Assembly: GCF_000306765.2 (NCBI RefSeq)
Contig: NC_017941.2
Coordinates: 1,302,001 to 1,366,000, forward strand
Source of the DNA: Haloferax mediterranei ATCC 33500
Lineage (GTDB): Archaea > Halobacteriota > Halobacteria > Halobacteriales > Haloferacaceae
Direction of reading: 5' to 3'
DNA length: 64,000 nucleotides
A program made the translations under genes and the position numbers. This document shows, piece by piece, positions 51,616 to 60,694 of this stretch; the first letter of the stretch is position 1; every line of letters begins with the position of its first letter. The notes under the pieces are model-generated. The model was given only the letters and a program-made list of their open reading frames with translations, was not told where the DNA came from and did not search any database.

Positions 51616-53628
51616 ATGCCTGGTGATTCTCAGACGCAGGGTGGGACGTCGTCAACTACGGAGCGAGAGCTTCAAGAGCGCCTCGGCATCCTTGCAACGT
51701 TCAACGAGGTCATCGCAGACGTTAACGAGACCATCGTCGACGCCTCGGCGCGCGCGGACATCGAACAGCAAGTGTGTGAACGACTCGTCCAGACCGACGA
51801 ACTCCGGTTCGCGTGGGTGGGTGTCGTCGACGACGCGACTGACGCTGTCGAACCGCGGACGTGGGCGGGCGTCGAAGACGGCTATCTGGACGAGATGAAT
51901 GTCTCGGTGGCGGCGTCCCGTCCCGGCGGAAACGGTCCTGTCGGGCGAGCAATCCGCACGAACTCGGTCCAAACGACACACAGCATCCCCGACGACTCGG
52001 ATTTCGGCCCGTTCCGTGAGATTGCGGTCGAACGGGGCTATCGCTCCGCGGCGTCAGTTCCGCTGGTCTACGACGACACACGGTACGGCGTACTCACGAT
52101 GTACGCTGAACACGAAGGGGCATTCACGCCCGAGTTGGTCGAACCCGTCTCGAATCTCGGCCACGCCGTCGCCCACGGTATCGACACCCACGTCCGCCGG
52201 GAACGTGAGCGCGAACTCGAACGCCGCGAGGAAATATTCTCGCGTATCGTCGAAGACATCGAAGAGTACGCCATCTTCCGACTCGACGCGGATGGCTGCG
52301 TCGAGAGTTGGAACCGGGGAGCAACGGCCATCAAGGGCTATTCAATCGACGACATTCTCGGCGAGCACATTCGGACGTTCTACACCGACGAAAACCGCGA
52401 GGCCGGACGTCCGAGTCAACTCCTCGAACGGGCGCGCCGCGAGGGTCGCGTCGAAGACGAAGGCTGGCTCGTCCGCGCGGACGGCACGCGGTTCTGGGCT
52501 GCTATCGCTATCACCGCGTTAACCGACGACGACGGGAAGGTCAACGGATTCGCCAAAGTAACCCGCGATATGACCGAACGAAAGCGCCGTGAGCAACAGT
52601 TAGACGCGGTATTCAACAGTACGTTCCAGTACATCGGGCTTGTCGAACCGGACGGGACCGTTCTCAAAGTGAACGACGCGGCGCTCGACCTCGTCAACGC
52701 CGACCGCGACGACATCGTTGGATTGCTCGCGTGGGAGACGCCGTGGTGGAACGGCGACGAAGAACGCATGGCCGACCTACAGGAAGCACTCGACCGCGCG
52801 AAAGACGGCGAGTTCGTCCGCTACGAGGTCGAAGTCGACGGGTCCTGCGGGGACCGTGCGGCGGTGATTGACTTCTCCGTGACGCCCGTCTTCGAGGACG
52901 GTGCAGTCTCGCTTCTCGTGCTCGAAGGCCACGACATCACCACCCGAAAAGAACGAGAACGCGAACTTCGACGCGAGCAAGAACGGTTGGAGTTCGTGAA
53001 TCGAATCATCCGGCACAATCTCCTCAACGGTCTCAACGTGGTCGGAGCGCGTGCAGACATCGTCGGGGACTTCGTCGAACCAGCGGGCCAGACCCATCTC
53101 GACACGATACAGAACCGGGTTCGCGAGATGACGGACCTCGTGGGTACGATGCGGACGTTCATGAAAGTCATCGTCGAGCGCGAATCCCACGAGACGCACC
53201 CGCGGCCGATTCACGAAGCCGTCGAACACGGGGTGAAGACGCTCAGAACCGAATCACACGATGTTTCGGTATCCGTCAGTGGACTCTCTCGAATCTCGGT
53301 GGTCGCCGACGACTTACTGGACGAGGTAATCGAACATCTCCTGAAAAACGCCGTCCAGCACAACGACAAGCTGAACCCGGAAGTGACCGTGGAGGTCGCG
53401 CCCGGCGACGAAGTCGTCGAGCTTCGTGTCTCCGACAACGGGCCCGGCATTCCGGACGAAGAGAAACACCGAATCGTCGACAAACGCATCGAAGACCTGT
53501 CGAATCCGGGTAACGGATTCGGACTGTTTCTCGTCCGCGAAATCGTCGAGAGCTACGGTGGCGAGATTCGAATCGAAGACAACGAACCGAGCGGTGCGAC
53601 GTTCGTAGTGACGCTCCCACGGGCGTAG
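51616..53628 (+). CDS. GAF-PAS-PAS sensor histidine kinase
   Basis: The 670-aa protein lacks membrane segments. A GAF domain (about 30-195, LATFNEVIADVNETIV, SVPLVYDDTRYGVLTMY), two PAS domains (205-330 and 335-455), a HisKA-like H-box with His467 (NRIIRHNLLNGLN) and HATPase (N box HLLKNAVQHND ~573, G1 DNGPGIP ~607) follow in order. It probably signals to a receiver at 53733 or 55478. Heme or other GAF ligands are not evident. Confidence 0.9.
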   Translation: MPGDSQTQGGTSSTTERELQERLGILATFNEVIADVNETIVDASARADIEQQVCERLVQTDELRFAWVGVVDDATDAVEPRTWAGVEDGYLDEMNVSVAASRPGGNGPVGRAIRTNSVQTTHSIPDDSDFGPFREIAVERGYRSAASVPLVYDDTRYGVLTMYAEHEGAFTPELVEPVSNLGHAVAHGIDTHVRRERERELERREEIFSRIVEDIEEYAIFRLDADGCVESWNRGATAIKGYSIDDILGEHIRTFYTDENREAGRPSQLLERARREGRVEDEGWLVRADGTRFWAAIAITALTDDDGKVNGFAKVTRDMTERKRREQQLDAVFNSTFQYIGLVEPDGTVLKVNDAALDLVNADRDDIVGLLAWETPWWNGDEERMADLQEALDRAKDGEFVRYEVEVDGSCGDRAAVIDFSVTPVFEDGAVSLLVLEGHDITTRKERERELRREQERLEFVNRIIRHNLLNGLNVVGARADIVGDFVEPAGQTHLDTIQNRVREMTDLVGTMRTFMKVIVERESHETHPRPIHEAVEHGVKTLRTESHDVSVSVSGLSRISVVADDLLDEVIEHLLKNAVQHNDKLNPEVTVEVAPGDEVVELRVSDNGPGIPDEEKHRIVDKRIEDLSNPGNGFGLFLVREIVESYGGEIRIEDNEPSGATFVVTLPRA

Positions 53629-53732
53629 TCGGTTTCGGCGAGACCACGCCCTGAACGTGTGGCAACGGCTAAATTCAACCTTCCACGATGGGCAGATATA
53701 TTACTATCCAACGAGACTGTGTGTTCGATACG

Positions 53733-55481
53733 ATGGTCACTGAACGCTCGGCACACGAGAGCCCAAGCCAGCGGGCCGCCGAGCAAGTCGTCCTCGTCGT
53801 CGACGACGACGAGGACCTCGCAGATACCTGTCAATACTGGCTCGACGGCGAACGGTTCACTGTCGAGACGGCGTACGGCGGTGAAGCGGCGCTTTCCCGT
53901 ATCGACGAGCATGTCGATGTGGTCCTGCTTGACCGCCGAATGCCCAACGTCACCGGCGACGACGTGCTCGACGAGATTCGAGACCGCGGGCTCGACTGCC
54001 GCGTTGCGATGATGACCGCGGTCGAACCCGACACCGACATCGTCGACATGGCGTTCGACGCCTACCTCGTCAAGCCAGTCTCGGAAGCCGAGGTCAAAGA
54101 GACGGTCGAAGAACTCCTCGTTCGGTCGGACTTCGAGTCTGAAGTCCGCGAGTATTTCGCCCTCGAATCGACCGAGGCGGCACTCGAAAGTCGTGAAGTC
54201 GAGAAGCTCCGTGAACCGGAAGCGCTCGACGACCTCCGTGGGCGACTCGAAGCGGTGCGCGCCGAACACGAGGCGGCGATTCAGAACCGGGAAGCACAAC
54301 TCGACCGTCTCAGCCGCGTCAACGGTCTCATTCGCGACATCGACCGGGCACTCATCGACGCGCGGACGCGCGATAAAATCGAACAGACCGTCTGTGATTC
54401 GGTTGCGGCCGCACACGAAGCCGCGTACGTGCTCAGACGGACCGCTGCCGGAACACACCGATGTACTGCCAGCGCGGGCCTCAGTGTTGAACCGGAGGCA
54501 GTCGACCTCAGTTTCGTCGATGAGGCCTTCGACAGCGACGGAATCGTCGGCGACGGCTACATCTTCGACCGCATCTCCGACGAGCACCGAGCCGCGATGT
54601 TCGGAGCACGCGCGAGCGACCTCGGCGATATCTCAGCGCTCTGTGTCCCAATCGTCTACCGCGACACGGTGTATGGGGCACTCGTCGTCTACGACGAGGC
54701 GAGACAGTTCGACGACGAGTCGGCGGCGCTGTTCTCAGACCTCGGCGCAACGGTCGGAAACGGAATCAACGCGGTCCAGAGCAAACGCCTTCTCAACGGC
54801 GACAGCGTCGTCGAACTGGAATTCCAACTCGAACGAGATGCCAGTACCCTCGCGGCGGTCGCAGCCGACCTCGGATGCACTCTCTCGCTCGACGGTGTGA
54901 CCCGCCTCGATGACGAATTAGCTTGCTTCGTCACTGTGGGCGGTGTATCGGGTACTGACGCGGTTGAGGTAGTGGCCAAATACACTGATGTCTTGCGAGC
55001 GCGCATCGTTTCCGATGGCGACGACGAGGCCGTCTTGGAGCTCCGAATCGACGAAGAGGCAGTTCTGGCGACCGCAATCGACCATGGCGCGAGCGTCGAT
55101 CGACTGGAACTCACCGATGGAAACGGAACTCTAGTGCTCCACGTTGCAGCCGACGCAGACCACGGAGCCATCGTCGAAGCAGTCACGAAATCGGTACCCG
55201 GTGTGTCCGTCCTCGCAAAGCGGGAGGTCGAACGGGCGGTCCAATCTGCGGACTCCTTCCGGCGAGAACTCGATTCGAAGTTGACCGACCGACAGAAGAC
55301 TGTCCTCGAAACCTCGCTCGTCTCGGGGTATTTCGAGTGGCCACGTGGGAGTACGGCCGAGGAAGTCGCGGACTCACTCGGTATTTCACCGCCGACGCTT
55401 CACGAGCACCTTCGAACAGCGGAGCGAAAGCTCATCGAGACGTATTTTGACGAGATAGCGCCGCGTTCGGCGGACGACTAA
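53733..55481 (+). CDS. Receiver-HalX-GAF-HTH_10 response regulator
   Basis: The 582-aa protein has an N-terminal receiver (acidic triad LVVDDDED, phospho-Asp67 in LLDRRMP, Thr in MMTAVEP, Lys in YLVKPVS), a HalX helix region (about 130-175, LESREVEKLREPE), a GAF domain (about 190-345), a bat-type sensor region and a C-terminal HTH_10 (LTDRQKTVLETSLVSGYFEWPRG, near 520). It is a transcription factor, likely a target of the adjacent kinase. ATG 53733 is the natural start, 104 bp after it. Confidence 0.9.
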   Translation: MVTERSAHESPSQRAAEQVVLVVDDDEDLADTCQYWLDGERFTVETAYGGEAALSRIDEHVDVVLLDRRMPNVTGDDVLDEIRDRGLDCRVAMMTAVEPDTDIVDMAFDAYLVKPVSEAEVKETVEELLVRSDFESEVREYFALESTEAALESREVEKLREPEALDDLRGRLEAVRAEHEAAIQNREAQLDRLSRVNGLIRDIDRALIDARTRDKIEQTVCDSVAAAHEAAYVLRRTAAGTHRCTASAGLSVEPEAVDLSFVDEAFDSDGIVGDGYIFDRISDEHRAAMFGARASDLGDISALCVPIVYRDTVYGALVVYDEARQFDDESAALFSDLGATVGNGINAVQSKRLLNGDSVVELEFQLERDASTLAAVAADLGCTLSLDGVTRLDDELACFVTVGGVSGTDAVEVVAKYTDVLRARIVSDGDDEAVLELRIDEEAVLATAIDHGASVDRLELTDGNGTLVLHVAADADHGAIVEAVTKSVPGVSVLAKREVERAVQSADSFRRELDSKLTDRQKTVLETSLVSGYFEWPRGSTAEEVADSLGISPPTLHEHLRTAERKLIETYFDEIAPRSADD

Positions 55482-55936
55482 TCGACTGTCGCTTCGGGAG
55501 TATTACCGACGAATCGAGCGACTGCGTCGAAAAGTTGCGTCTTCGTGACTGGTTTCGTGAGCGTGTCGTCAGCGGGGAGATCGGACAGTTCGGAGTCCGG
55601 CATTGCACTCAACATAATGACTGCGAACGCATCTGACTCGGCTTGTCGGTGGAGTTCGTTGAGGACCGACTCACCCGAGAGACCGGGGAGGTTTCGGTCG
55701 AGAAAGACGACATCAACGTCGCCGTCGAATGCTTGGAGGGCCTCGCGTCCGGAGTAGGCGACCCTGACGTTATATTGTCGTTCGAGCCACAGTGCGAGGC
55801 TGTCAGCGAGGGCTACCTCGTCGTCGACGAGGAGGACAGTCGGCGCGTCTTTGGGAGTAGCTTGTGTCATCTCTCGAACCGGTGGTGCGTCGAGGGCGCC
55901 TGTTTGCTGGCGGGGATTGGGTTGATTGGCTGCCAA
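55478..55936 (-). CDS. Stand-alone receiver-domain response regulator
   Basis: The 152-aa protein (or 130 aa from Met23 at 55870) has VLLVDDE, phospho-Asp80 in VVFLDRNLPG and TLTKPVTK. No output domain is fused. It is convergent with the HTH_10 response regulator, overlapping it by 4 bases at 55478-55481. Confidence 0.9.
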   Translation of the reverse strand: MAANQPNPRQQTGALDAPPVREMTQATPKDAPTVLLVDDEVALADSLALWLERQYNVRVAYSGREALQAFDGDVDVVFLDRNLPGLSGESVLNELHRQAESDAFAVIMLSAMPDSELSDLPADDTLTKPVTKTQLFDAVARFVGNTPEATVD

Positions 55937-55955
55937 TCAACGGTAGGAGTTGCGT

Positions 55956-56162
55956 TCACGCGTCGTTCATGCGCTGAGACCGAGTGTCGCCGCACCGCGT
56001 ACACTGTGCCACGCGGTACGGTTCACGGGAGAACTCACGGTTCTCACGTTTTCGGCTCTCGGTCTTGATTTCGATAGAGACGTCGTGAGGGGTCCGTGAC
56101 TCACACGAGGGACACTCTTCGACGAACTCGTTGTTTCGGGGACTGCTTTTACTCTTCGACAT
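55956..56162 (-). CDS. Zinc-ribbon microprotein (DUF7835-like)
   Basis: The 68-aa protein (MSKSKSSPRNN) has CPSC (residues 17-20) and CTRC (54-57), a clean zinc ribbon separated by a charged KTESRKRENREFSREPYRVAQ segment. It is typical of haloarchaeal DUF7835 small zinc proteins. It sits upstream of the receiver gene, which starts 19 bp beyond. Confidence 0.78.
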   Translation of the reverse strand: MSKSKSSPRNNEFVEECPSCESRTPHDVSIEIKTESRKRENREFSREPYRVAQCTRCGDTRSQRMNDA

Positions 56163-56263
56163 AGAGCGGTCGTAACAAAGGCTATGAACTGGATGTGGTT
56201 GAATACGGAACCTAATCGATTTGGGCCGGGAGAATATCCGCCGTGTTGTCGGCCGATTCGAAG

Positions 56264-56656
56264 TTATTCTGCGGCGAGAATCTTCTCGTCGTACTTGTCG
56301 CGGAACTCCTGAATGAGCGTACCCATCTGCGCGTACCAGTCGTTGAGCATCCGCTGCATGTCATCTGCGACTTCGTTGGGGTCGGTGGGGTGGTAGACGT
56401 GGTAGTAGCCGCCGTGTTCGTAGTTCACCTGCTCTTTCTGAATGAGCCCCGCCTGAAGGAGTCGCTGGATTGAGCGGTACGCCGTCGACCGCTCGCGTTC
56501 TACGGCGTCGGCAACTTCGTCGACGGTCAGGTGATCCTCGCTTTCGACGAGAATCTCGAAGCACCGTCGGTCGAGCTGCTTGAGTCCGTGGAGACATTCG
56601 AGGAGCCCCTCACACTCCATGTCCGATTGCAGATATTCGACCATCGAACTAGCCAT
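56264..56656 (-). CDS. TrmB-type HTH regulator with N-terminal cysteines
   Basis: The 130-aa protein has a winged helix (ILVESEDHLTVDEVADAVERERSTAYRSIQRLLQAGLIQKEQV) and a C-terminal helical dimerisation part. Cys15, Cys21 and Cys32 lie before the HTH (MECEGLLECLHGLKQLDRRC), a possible persulfide or thiol sensor. It is adjacent to and downstream of a sulfite exporter and sulfur cluster on the same strand, so sulfur responsiveness is a reasonable inference. ATG 56656 or 56662. Confidence 0.72.
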   Translation of the reverse strand: MASSMVEYLQSDMECEGLLECLHGLKQLDRRCFEILVESEDHLTVDEVADAVERERSTAYRSIQRLLQAGLIQKEQVNYEHGGYYHVYHPTDPNEVADDMQRMLNDWYAQMGTLIQEFRDKYDEKILAAE

Positions 56657-56662
56657 TATCAA

Positions 56663-56822
56663 CTCGGGCTACGGGGTCAGCACTCAAAAGGGTTTGTATG
56701 CTTTGCACAACACCGGGAGAAAAGCGGACTCCTGGTACGGCTGATTCGAGTTCGATGCGAGTGCGGTCGTCGCCGAGGCGAGGAGCGTAGTCGAAGCGTG
56801 TGTTCGAAGCGGGGAGCGACGA
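56663..56822. other. Intergenic region, no gene seen
   Basis: 160 bp between the HTH gene (start 56656-56662) and the TauE gene (stop 56823); no frame is supported. Confidence 0.5.
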
Positions 56823-57863
56823 TTAGTCCGCCGTGGACGTACCGGCGCTCGACGGCGCACGAATAGACTTGACGGCGCTGTAGAGCACCGCACCGGAGAC
56901 CATGAGCGCGGACCCGAGGATGAGCGCGAGGCTGACGTAGTCGAGTACGCCCATACCGAGGTAGTTTCCGGCCTGGCGGACAGCGACTGCGAGCGCGCCG
57001 AGCAGCAGCATCAGTCCGAAGTAAATCTTGATTTCGTCCTCGTCGACGATGGAGGTCGCAGCGGACCCGATACGGGCACCGAGCGCAGAGCCGGCCAAGA
57101 GGGGTGCGACGATAGAGAGGTCGACACCGCCGGATTGGGCGTAGAGGAACGAGCCGATACCGCCCGAGAACATAATCTCGAACAGGTCGGTCCCGACCGC
57201 GATTGGGACCGGGACGCCGATGAGGTAGAACAGCGCGGGCATGCGGATGAAACCGCCACCGACGCCGAGGAACCCCGAGAGCAGACCTGTTGCGAACGCG
57301 ACGAGAAGAATCATCCACAGCGAGACCTGAATCCCGCCGCGGAGAGTAATCATCGGAGGCAACGAGTAGCTCTGAATCTTCTTTGCGATTTCGGGGATGT
57401 CGTCGGCGTCAATTTCGGCGTCCGCGTCGACATCGTGGCTGACGCCGCCGTCGTCATCGCCGCCTTTCAGCGCCTCGTACGTGACGAACAGGCCGATACC
57501 GCCGAGCAGCAGGACGTACGTGACGCTGATGATGTTACCGGCGAGTCCGAGTTCTTCGAGGTAGAGGACGATTTCTTTCCCGACTTCGAGACCGACGGTG
57601 GTCCCGATAATCATCGAAACGCCGAGTTTGTAGTCGACTTGCCCGAGGTCACGGTGTTTGAGCGTCGCGATGACGGAGGTCCCGAAGACGAAGGCAAGTC
57701 CAGACCCGACAGCCACGCGCGAGGGGTATCCCATCACGAGGAGTGCAGGCGTTACGAGAAACGACCCACCCATGCCGAAGAACCCGAACAGAACACCGAT
57801 GAGGACCCCAAACGCGACGAAGAGGCCCAGCATTCCGGCCGAGATTCCGAATAGCTCAAACAC
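56823..57863 (-). CDS. TauE/SafE family sulfite/sulfoacetate exporter
   Basis: The 346-aa protein has about nine membrane helices with two TauE signatures: GFFGMGGSFLVTPALLVMGYPSRVAVGSGLAFVFGTSVIAT and GFLGVGGGFIRMPALFYLIGVPVPIAVGTDLFEIM. A hydrophilic Asp-rich loop (DADAEIDADD) lies between the halves. TauE/SafE proteins export sulfite or organosulfonates. Two bases separate its start from the DUF7512-like gene. Confidence 0.87.
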   Translation of the reverse strand: MFELFGISAGMLGLFVAFGVLIGVLFGFFGMGGSFLVTPALLVMGYPSRVAVGSGLAFVFGTSVIATLKHRDLGQVDYKLGVSMIIGTTVGLEVGKEIVLYLEELGLAGNIISVTYVLLLGGIGLFVTYEALKGGDDDGGVSHDVDADAEIDADDIPEIAKKIQSYSLPPMITLRGGIQVSLWMILLVAFATGLLSGFLGVGGGFIRMPALFYLIGVPVPIAVGTDLFEIMFSGGIGSFLYAQSGGVDLSIVAPLLAGSALGARIGSAATSIVDEDEIKIYFGLMLLLGALAVAVRQAGNYLGMGVLDYVSLALILGSALMVSGAVLYSAVKSIRAPSSAGTSTAD

Positions 57864-57865
57864 GG

Positions 57866-58015
57866 TTATTCACCACCGATGAGCCTCTGGACGGACGGTC
57901 CGAGCGCACGAGTCAACGCACCATAGCCGACGTACAGCACCATCGCCTCGACGAGTACGACGCTGACGAGGACCGCTGCCTGTGCGTTACCGGCCAGACT
58001 CTCGATGCCGAACAT
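57866..58015 (-). CDS. DUF7512-like 49-aa membrane peptide
   Basis: The 49-residue frame from ATG 58015 reads MFGIESLAGNAQAAVLVSVV..., one transmembrane helix then a polar end (GALTRALGPSVQRL). It is too short for usual gene calling, has good codon bias, and its stop is two bases before the TauE start. It looks like the DUF7512 family. A role as a small TauE subunit is inferred. Confidence 0.6.
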   Translation of the reverse strand: MFGIESLAGNAQAAVLVSVVLVEAMVLYVGYGALTRALGPSVQRLIGGE

Positions 58016-58553
58016 CTTACCAGCACCCCGTGGGGCGTCCAGTGTATATTGTACGAATCATACTTTCTTGTACAGTGCTGGCTAACCGGAGTGAGAATAT
58101 AACGCTTTTGGGAAAACTATGCAAGACCATATTGGAATTGGATTTGTATAAGTTATCTATTGGACACAGAAATACCGTCAGAGTAGGCAATAATTGTATT
58201 ACAGAGTATTACAAACATATATGGCCGCTATCTATGACAGAATAATAAATTATTTCTTGTGCAATACTATTATGAGACATTACCACCCGAACACGAGGTG
58301 AGACAATTCTACGGTTACATCTGTTGCGGAAGCCACGACATGAGCCCGTGACGGGGGATTGCAATGGGCTTCGTGACGGAGATTTCAATGAACTTCGTGA
58401 CAGAGATTACGACGAAAGCTCCCGACGCGTTCCGGCGTGACGGTAGCAAAGTGGCTCACCCGAGGGAGAGGTGACAGAGTCGGGTGAATCTACGACCGAA
58501 AGATTCCGAAAAACGAAGCGATAGTGAGCGAAACGGGTTCGCTGTGGGCCGTT
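58016..58553. other. 538-bp AT-rich region with dyad and tandem repeats
   Basis: No established gene. TGTAC (58050-58054) and GTACA (58070-58074) form a spaced dyad beside an ATATTGTA motif just before the DUF7512 start. Three 24-25-bp direct repeats lie at 58347-58419, overlapping a 36-aa frame (58364-58474). A low-GC stretch spans about 58090-58290. Confidence 0.55.
58347..58419. repeat. Three 24-25-bp direct repeats CGTGACGGRGATTNCAATG
   Basis: Units begin at 58347, 58372 and 58396 (CGTGAC...), the last more degenerate. They lie near the far end of the intergenic gap before the YeeE/YedE gene stop at 58554. Confidence 0.7.
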
Positions 58554-59018
58554 TCAGTCGGCCGAGGTGCTGCGAGCAGCGCTGTCGGCGCGACGAGCGC
58601 GCCACAGCCCTTGCAGGTACGCACCGGCGAACATCCCGCCGATGGCGATGAGAATGGGATAGTTGCCGACGCCGAGGCTGGCGTACGCAGCCCCGGGGCA
58701 GATGCCGGAGATACCCCAGCCAGCGCCGAAGATGACGCCACCGACGACGACGTTCTTGTCGAACGATTTCAGTCGGCGACCGTAGTTACGGCCGGTAATC
58801 GGCGCGCGACTGTCGGACGCTTCGGCGAGCGCGAAGACGATTCCGGTGACGACTGCGGCTCCGCTCATGACGAAGAGGAGTCCGAAGTCGTCGAACTGGA
58901 GGAAGTCGAGGACGACCTCCGGTCGGGCCATGTTGCTCAGTCCGAGACCGAACCCGAATATCAGACCGCCGAGGATGACGACCAACAGGAACCCAAGTCC
59001 GCGTCCGTCGTTACTCAT
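58554..59018 (-). CDS. YeeE/YedE-family membrane protein (second of a split pair)
   Basis: The 154-aa protein has four hydrophobic helices and the sulfur-transport signature GAGWGISGICPGAAYASLG (Cys107). YeeE is a thiosulfate-selective channel with conserved Cys; the DUF6691/YedE C-terminal half matches here. The start ATG overlaps the other YeeE half by 4 bases. Confidence 0.85.
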   Translation of the reverse strand: MSNDGRGLGFLLVVILGGLIFGFGLGLSNMARPEVVLDFLQFDDFGLLFVMSGAAVVTGIVFALAEASDSRAPITGRNYGRRLKSFDKNVVVGGVIFGAGWGISGICPGAAYASLGVGNYPILIAIGGMFAGAYLQGLWRARRADSAARSTSAD

Positions 59019-59506
59019 GGCGACACACCCAGTGCACTCAGGAGTTGTGCGACCCCGATGGCGACGAGCATGAAGGTGGCGACGTTGACGAGCGAGGTTC
59101 GCGAGCGCGAGCCGACACCACAGACACCGTGGCCGGACGTACACCCTTTCCCGATACGTGTGCCGATGCCGACGAGGACGCCGCCGAGGGCGAAGCGCCA
59201 CGGTTGGACCTCCGAGACCCACCAGCCATCACCGAGTGTGACGGTGTAGAGGGCAGCCCCGGAAACGATGCTCAGGGTGAAGACGACGCGCCAGTTGCGC
59301 GATGCGACGTACTTCGCCTTGTTGAACCGTGGGAGGTCGGAGACGTACGACAGTGTCGATTCGAGGAAGGTGCTCGCACCTGCAGTGATGCCCGTCCCGA
59401 GGTAGATGATGGCCGTCCCCAGACCGATGAGGAAACCACCGAGCGCGTAGTTCGCAATACCGTTCGGGAAGAGGCTGTCGACGAGGAGCGGCGTCAGACC
59501 CGTCAT
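59015..59506 (-). CDS. YeeE/YedE-family membrane protein (first of a split pair)
   Basis: The 163-aa protein has four to five helices and GIGTRIGKGCTSGHGVCG (Cys122, Cys129), the other half of the YeeE fold. The two short genes replace one long YeeE, a common split. Its start adjoins the stop of the MBL-rhodanese gene (59507) directly, indicating one transcript. Confidence 0.87.
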   Translation of the reverse strand: MTGLTPLLVDSLFPNGIANYALGGFLIGLGTAIIYLGTGITAGASTFLESTLSYVSDLPRFNKAKYVASRNWRVVFTLSIVSGAALYTVTLGDGWWVSEVQPWRFALGGVLVGIGTRIGKGCTSGHGVCGVGSRSRTSLVNVATFMLVAIGVAQLLSALGVSP

Positions 59507-60694
59507 TTAGTTCGTCAAGGCTTCGTTACTTGCCGCGCAGTTGTTCGGACCGAGTTCGAGTTCGAACGCACGGTCGTCGTCCGACTCCTGGACGCCGAGG
59601 TTGGTCTCGATGATGTCAATGTAGTTAGCCGGCCGTGGCGGCATGTCCGAGAGGATGAATTCGACGAACTCGTCGCGGTTCATGTGCAGTGCGTCCATCG
59701 TAGCCGTGAGTTCCCCGAGGGTCGCGGTGTAGCTACCGTCGGTGGCAGGGGTTGCCGCGTCGCTGAAGTGTGCGGACGCGACGAGGAAGTCGTCGTCGTG
59801 CGAAAGGATGCGTTCTTGGAGCGAATCGTAGAGCATGCCCGCGGCATCGGGCGCGCCTTCGTCGCCGTCTTCGAGGTCGGGGCGAGCAACGGACTCGATG
59901 AACAGGCCGTCACCGGTGAAGAGCACGTTGTCGACCTTGTAGGTCGTCATGCCGGTCGTGTGGCCGGGCGTGTAGATAGCTTCGATGTCCGTGTCGCCGA
60001 CGGTCAGCGTCTCGCCGTCCGCGATGGTCTCGTAGTCGGTGTCGTAGTCGACGCCACGGGCTTCTGCGGCTTCGGGGATGACGCCCGTAACGCCCGCATC
60101 TTCGACCAGCGTGCGGACACCGCTGATGTGGTCCGCGTGGATGTGCGTGTCGATGGCGTACGTCAGTTCCGCGCCCAGCGCCTTCGCGTCGGCAACGTAT
60201 TCGTCGGCGAAGTACCGAAGCGGGTCGACGACGGCGGCTTCGTCACCGTCGACGATGAGATAGGCGAGACACCCGCTGGATGGGCGCTGGTATTGCGCGA
60301 CGACGGCGTCGCCGTCGGTCTCCAGTTCGGTGTACTCGTAGACACTTGCCCAGCCGTTCATCCCGCGTTCGAGGGCGACGGCATCGTATCCCTCCTCGAT
60401 GAGTAACCCGGCGACGTACTCGGAAGAGTGGCCTTTCGCACAGAGGACGACGAATTCCTCGTCCTCCGGTAAGTCTTCAAACAGTGACTCGTCGAGGTCC
60501 TCGTCCATGAACTCGAAGTACGGAATGTTGACGTGCGAAACGTTCTCGCCATCGATGCGCCAGTCCTCGTGTTCGGAGGGAACCCGATTGTCTAGAATAG
60601 TAAGCGCCTCACCGTCGTCGATACGTGACTTGAGCGCTTCGGGTTCGATGACGGGCACTTCGACGTCGAGTTTCGGCAGATCTGGAACAGCCAT
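59507..60694 (-). CDS. Rhodanese-metallo-beta-lactamase fusion, persulfide dioxygenase-like
   Basis: The protein of about 395 aa has an N-terminal rhodanese (LTILDNRVPSEHEDW, active Cys85 in LCAKGHSSE, 16-115) and a C-terminal MBL domain with THIHADH (184-189) and a TPGHTTGM motif. It resembles persulfide dioxygenase/ETHE1-type enzymes that oxidise glutathione or other persulfides to sulfite. In common PDO-rhodanese fusions the MBL comes first; the order here is reversed. Sulfite so formed could leave via TauE. ATG 60694 is preferred. Confidence 0.86.
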   Translation of the reverse strand: MAVPDLPKLDVEVPVIEPEALKSRIDDGEALTILDNRVPSEHEDWRIDGENVSHVNIPYFEFMDEDLDESLFEDLPEDEEFVVLCAKGHSSEYVAGLLIEEGYDAVALERGMNGWASVYEYTELETDGDAVVAQYQRPSSGCLAYLIVDGDEAAVVDPLRYFADEYVADAKALGAELTYAIDTHIHADHISGVRTLVEDAGVTGVIPEAAEARGVDYDTDYETIADGETLTVGDTDIEAIYTPGHTTGMTTYKVDNVLFTGDGLFIESVARPDLEDGDEGAPDAAGMLYDSLQERILSHDDDFLVASAHFSDAATPATDGSYTATLGELTATMDALHMNRDEFVEFILSDMPPRPANYIDIIETNLGVQESDDDRAFELELGPNNCAASNEALTN

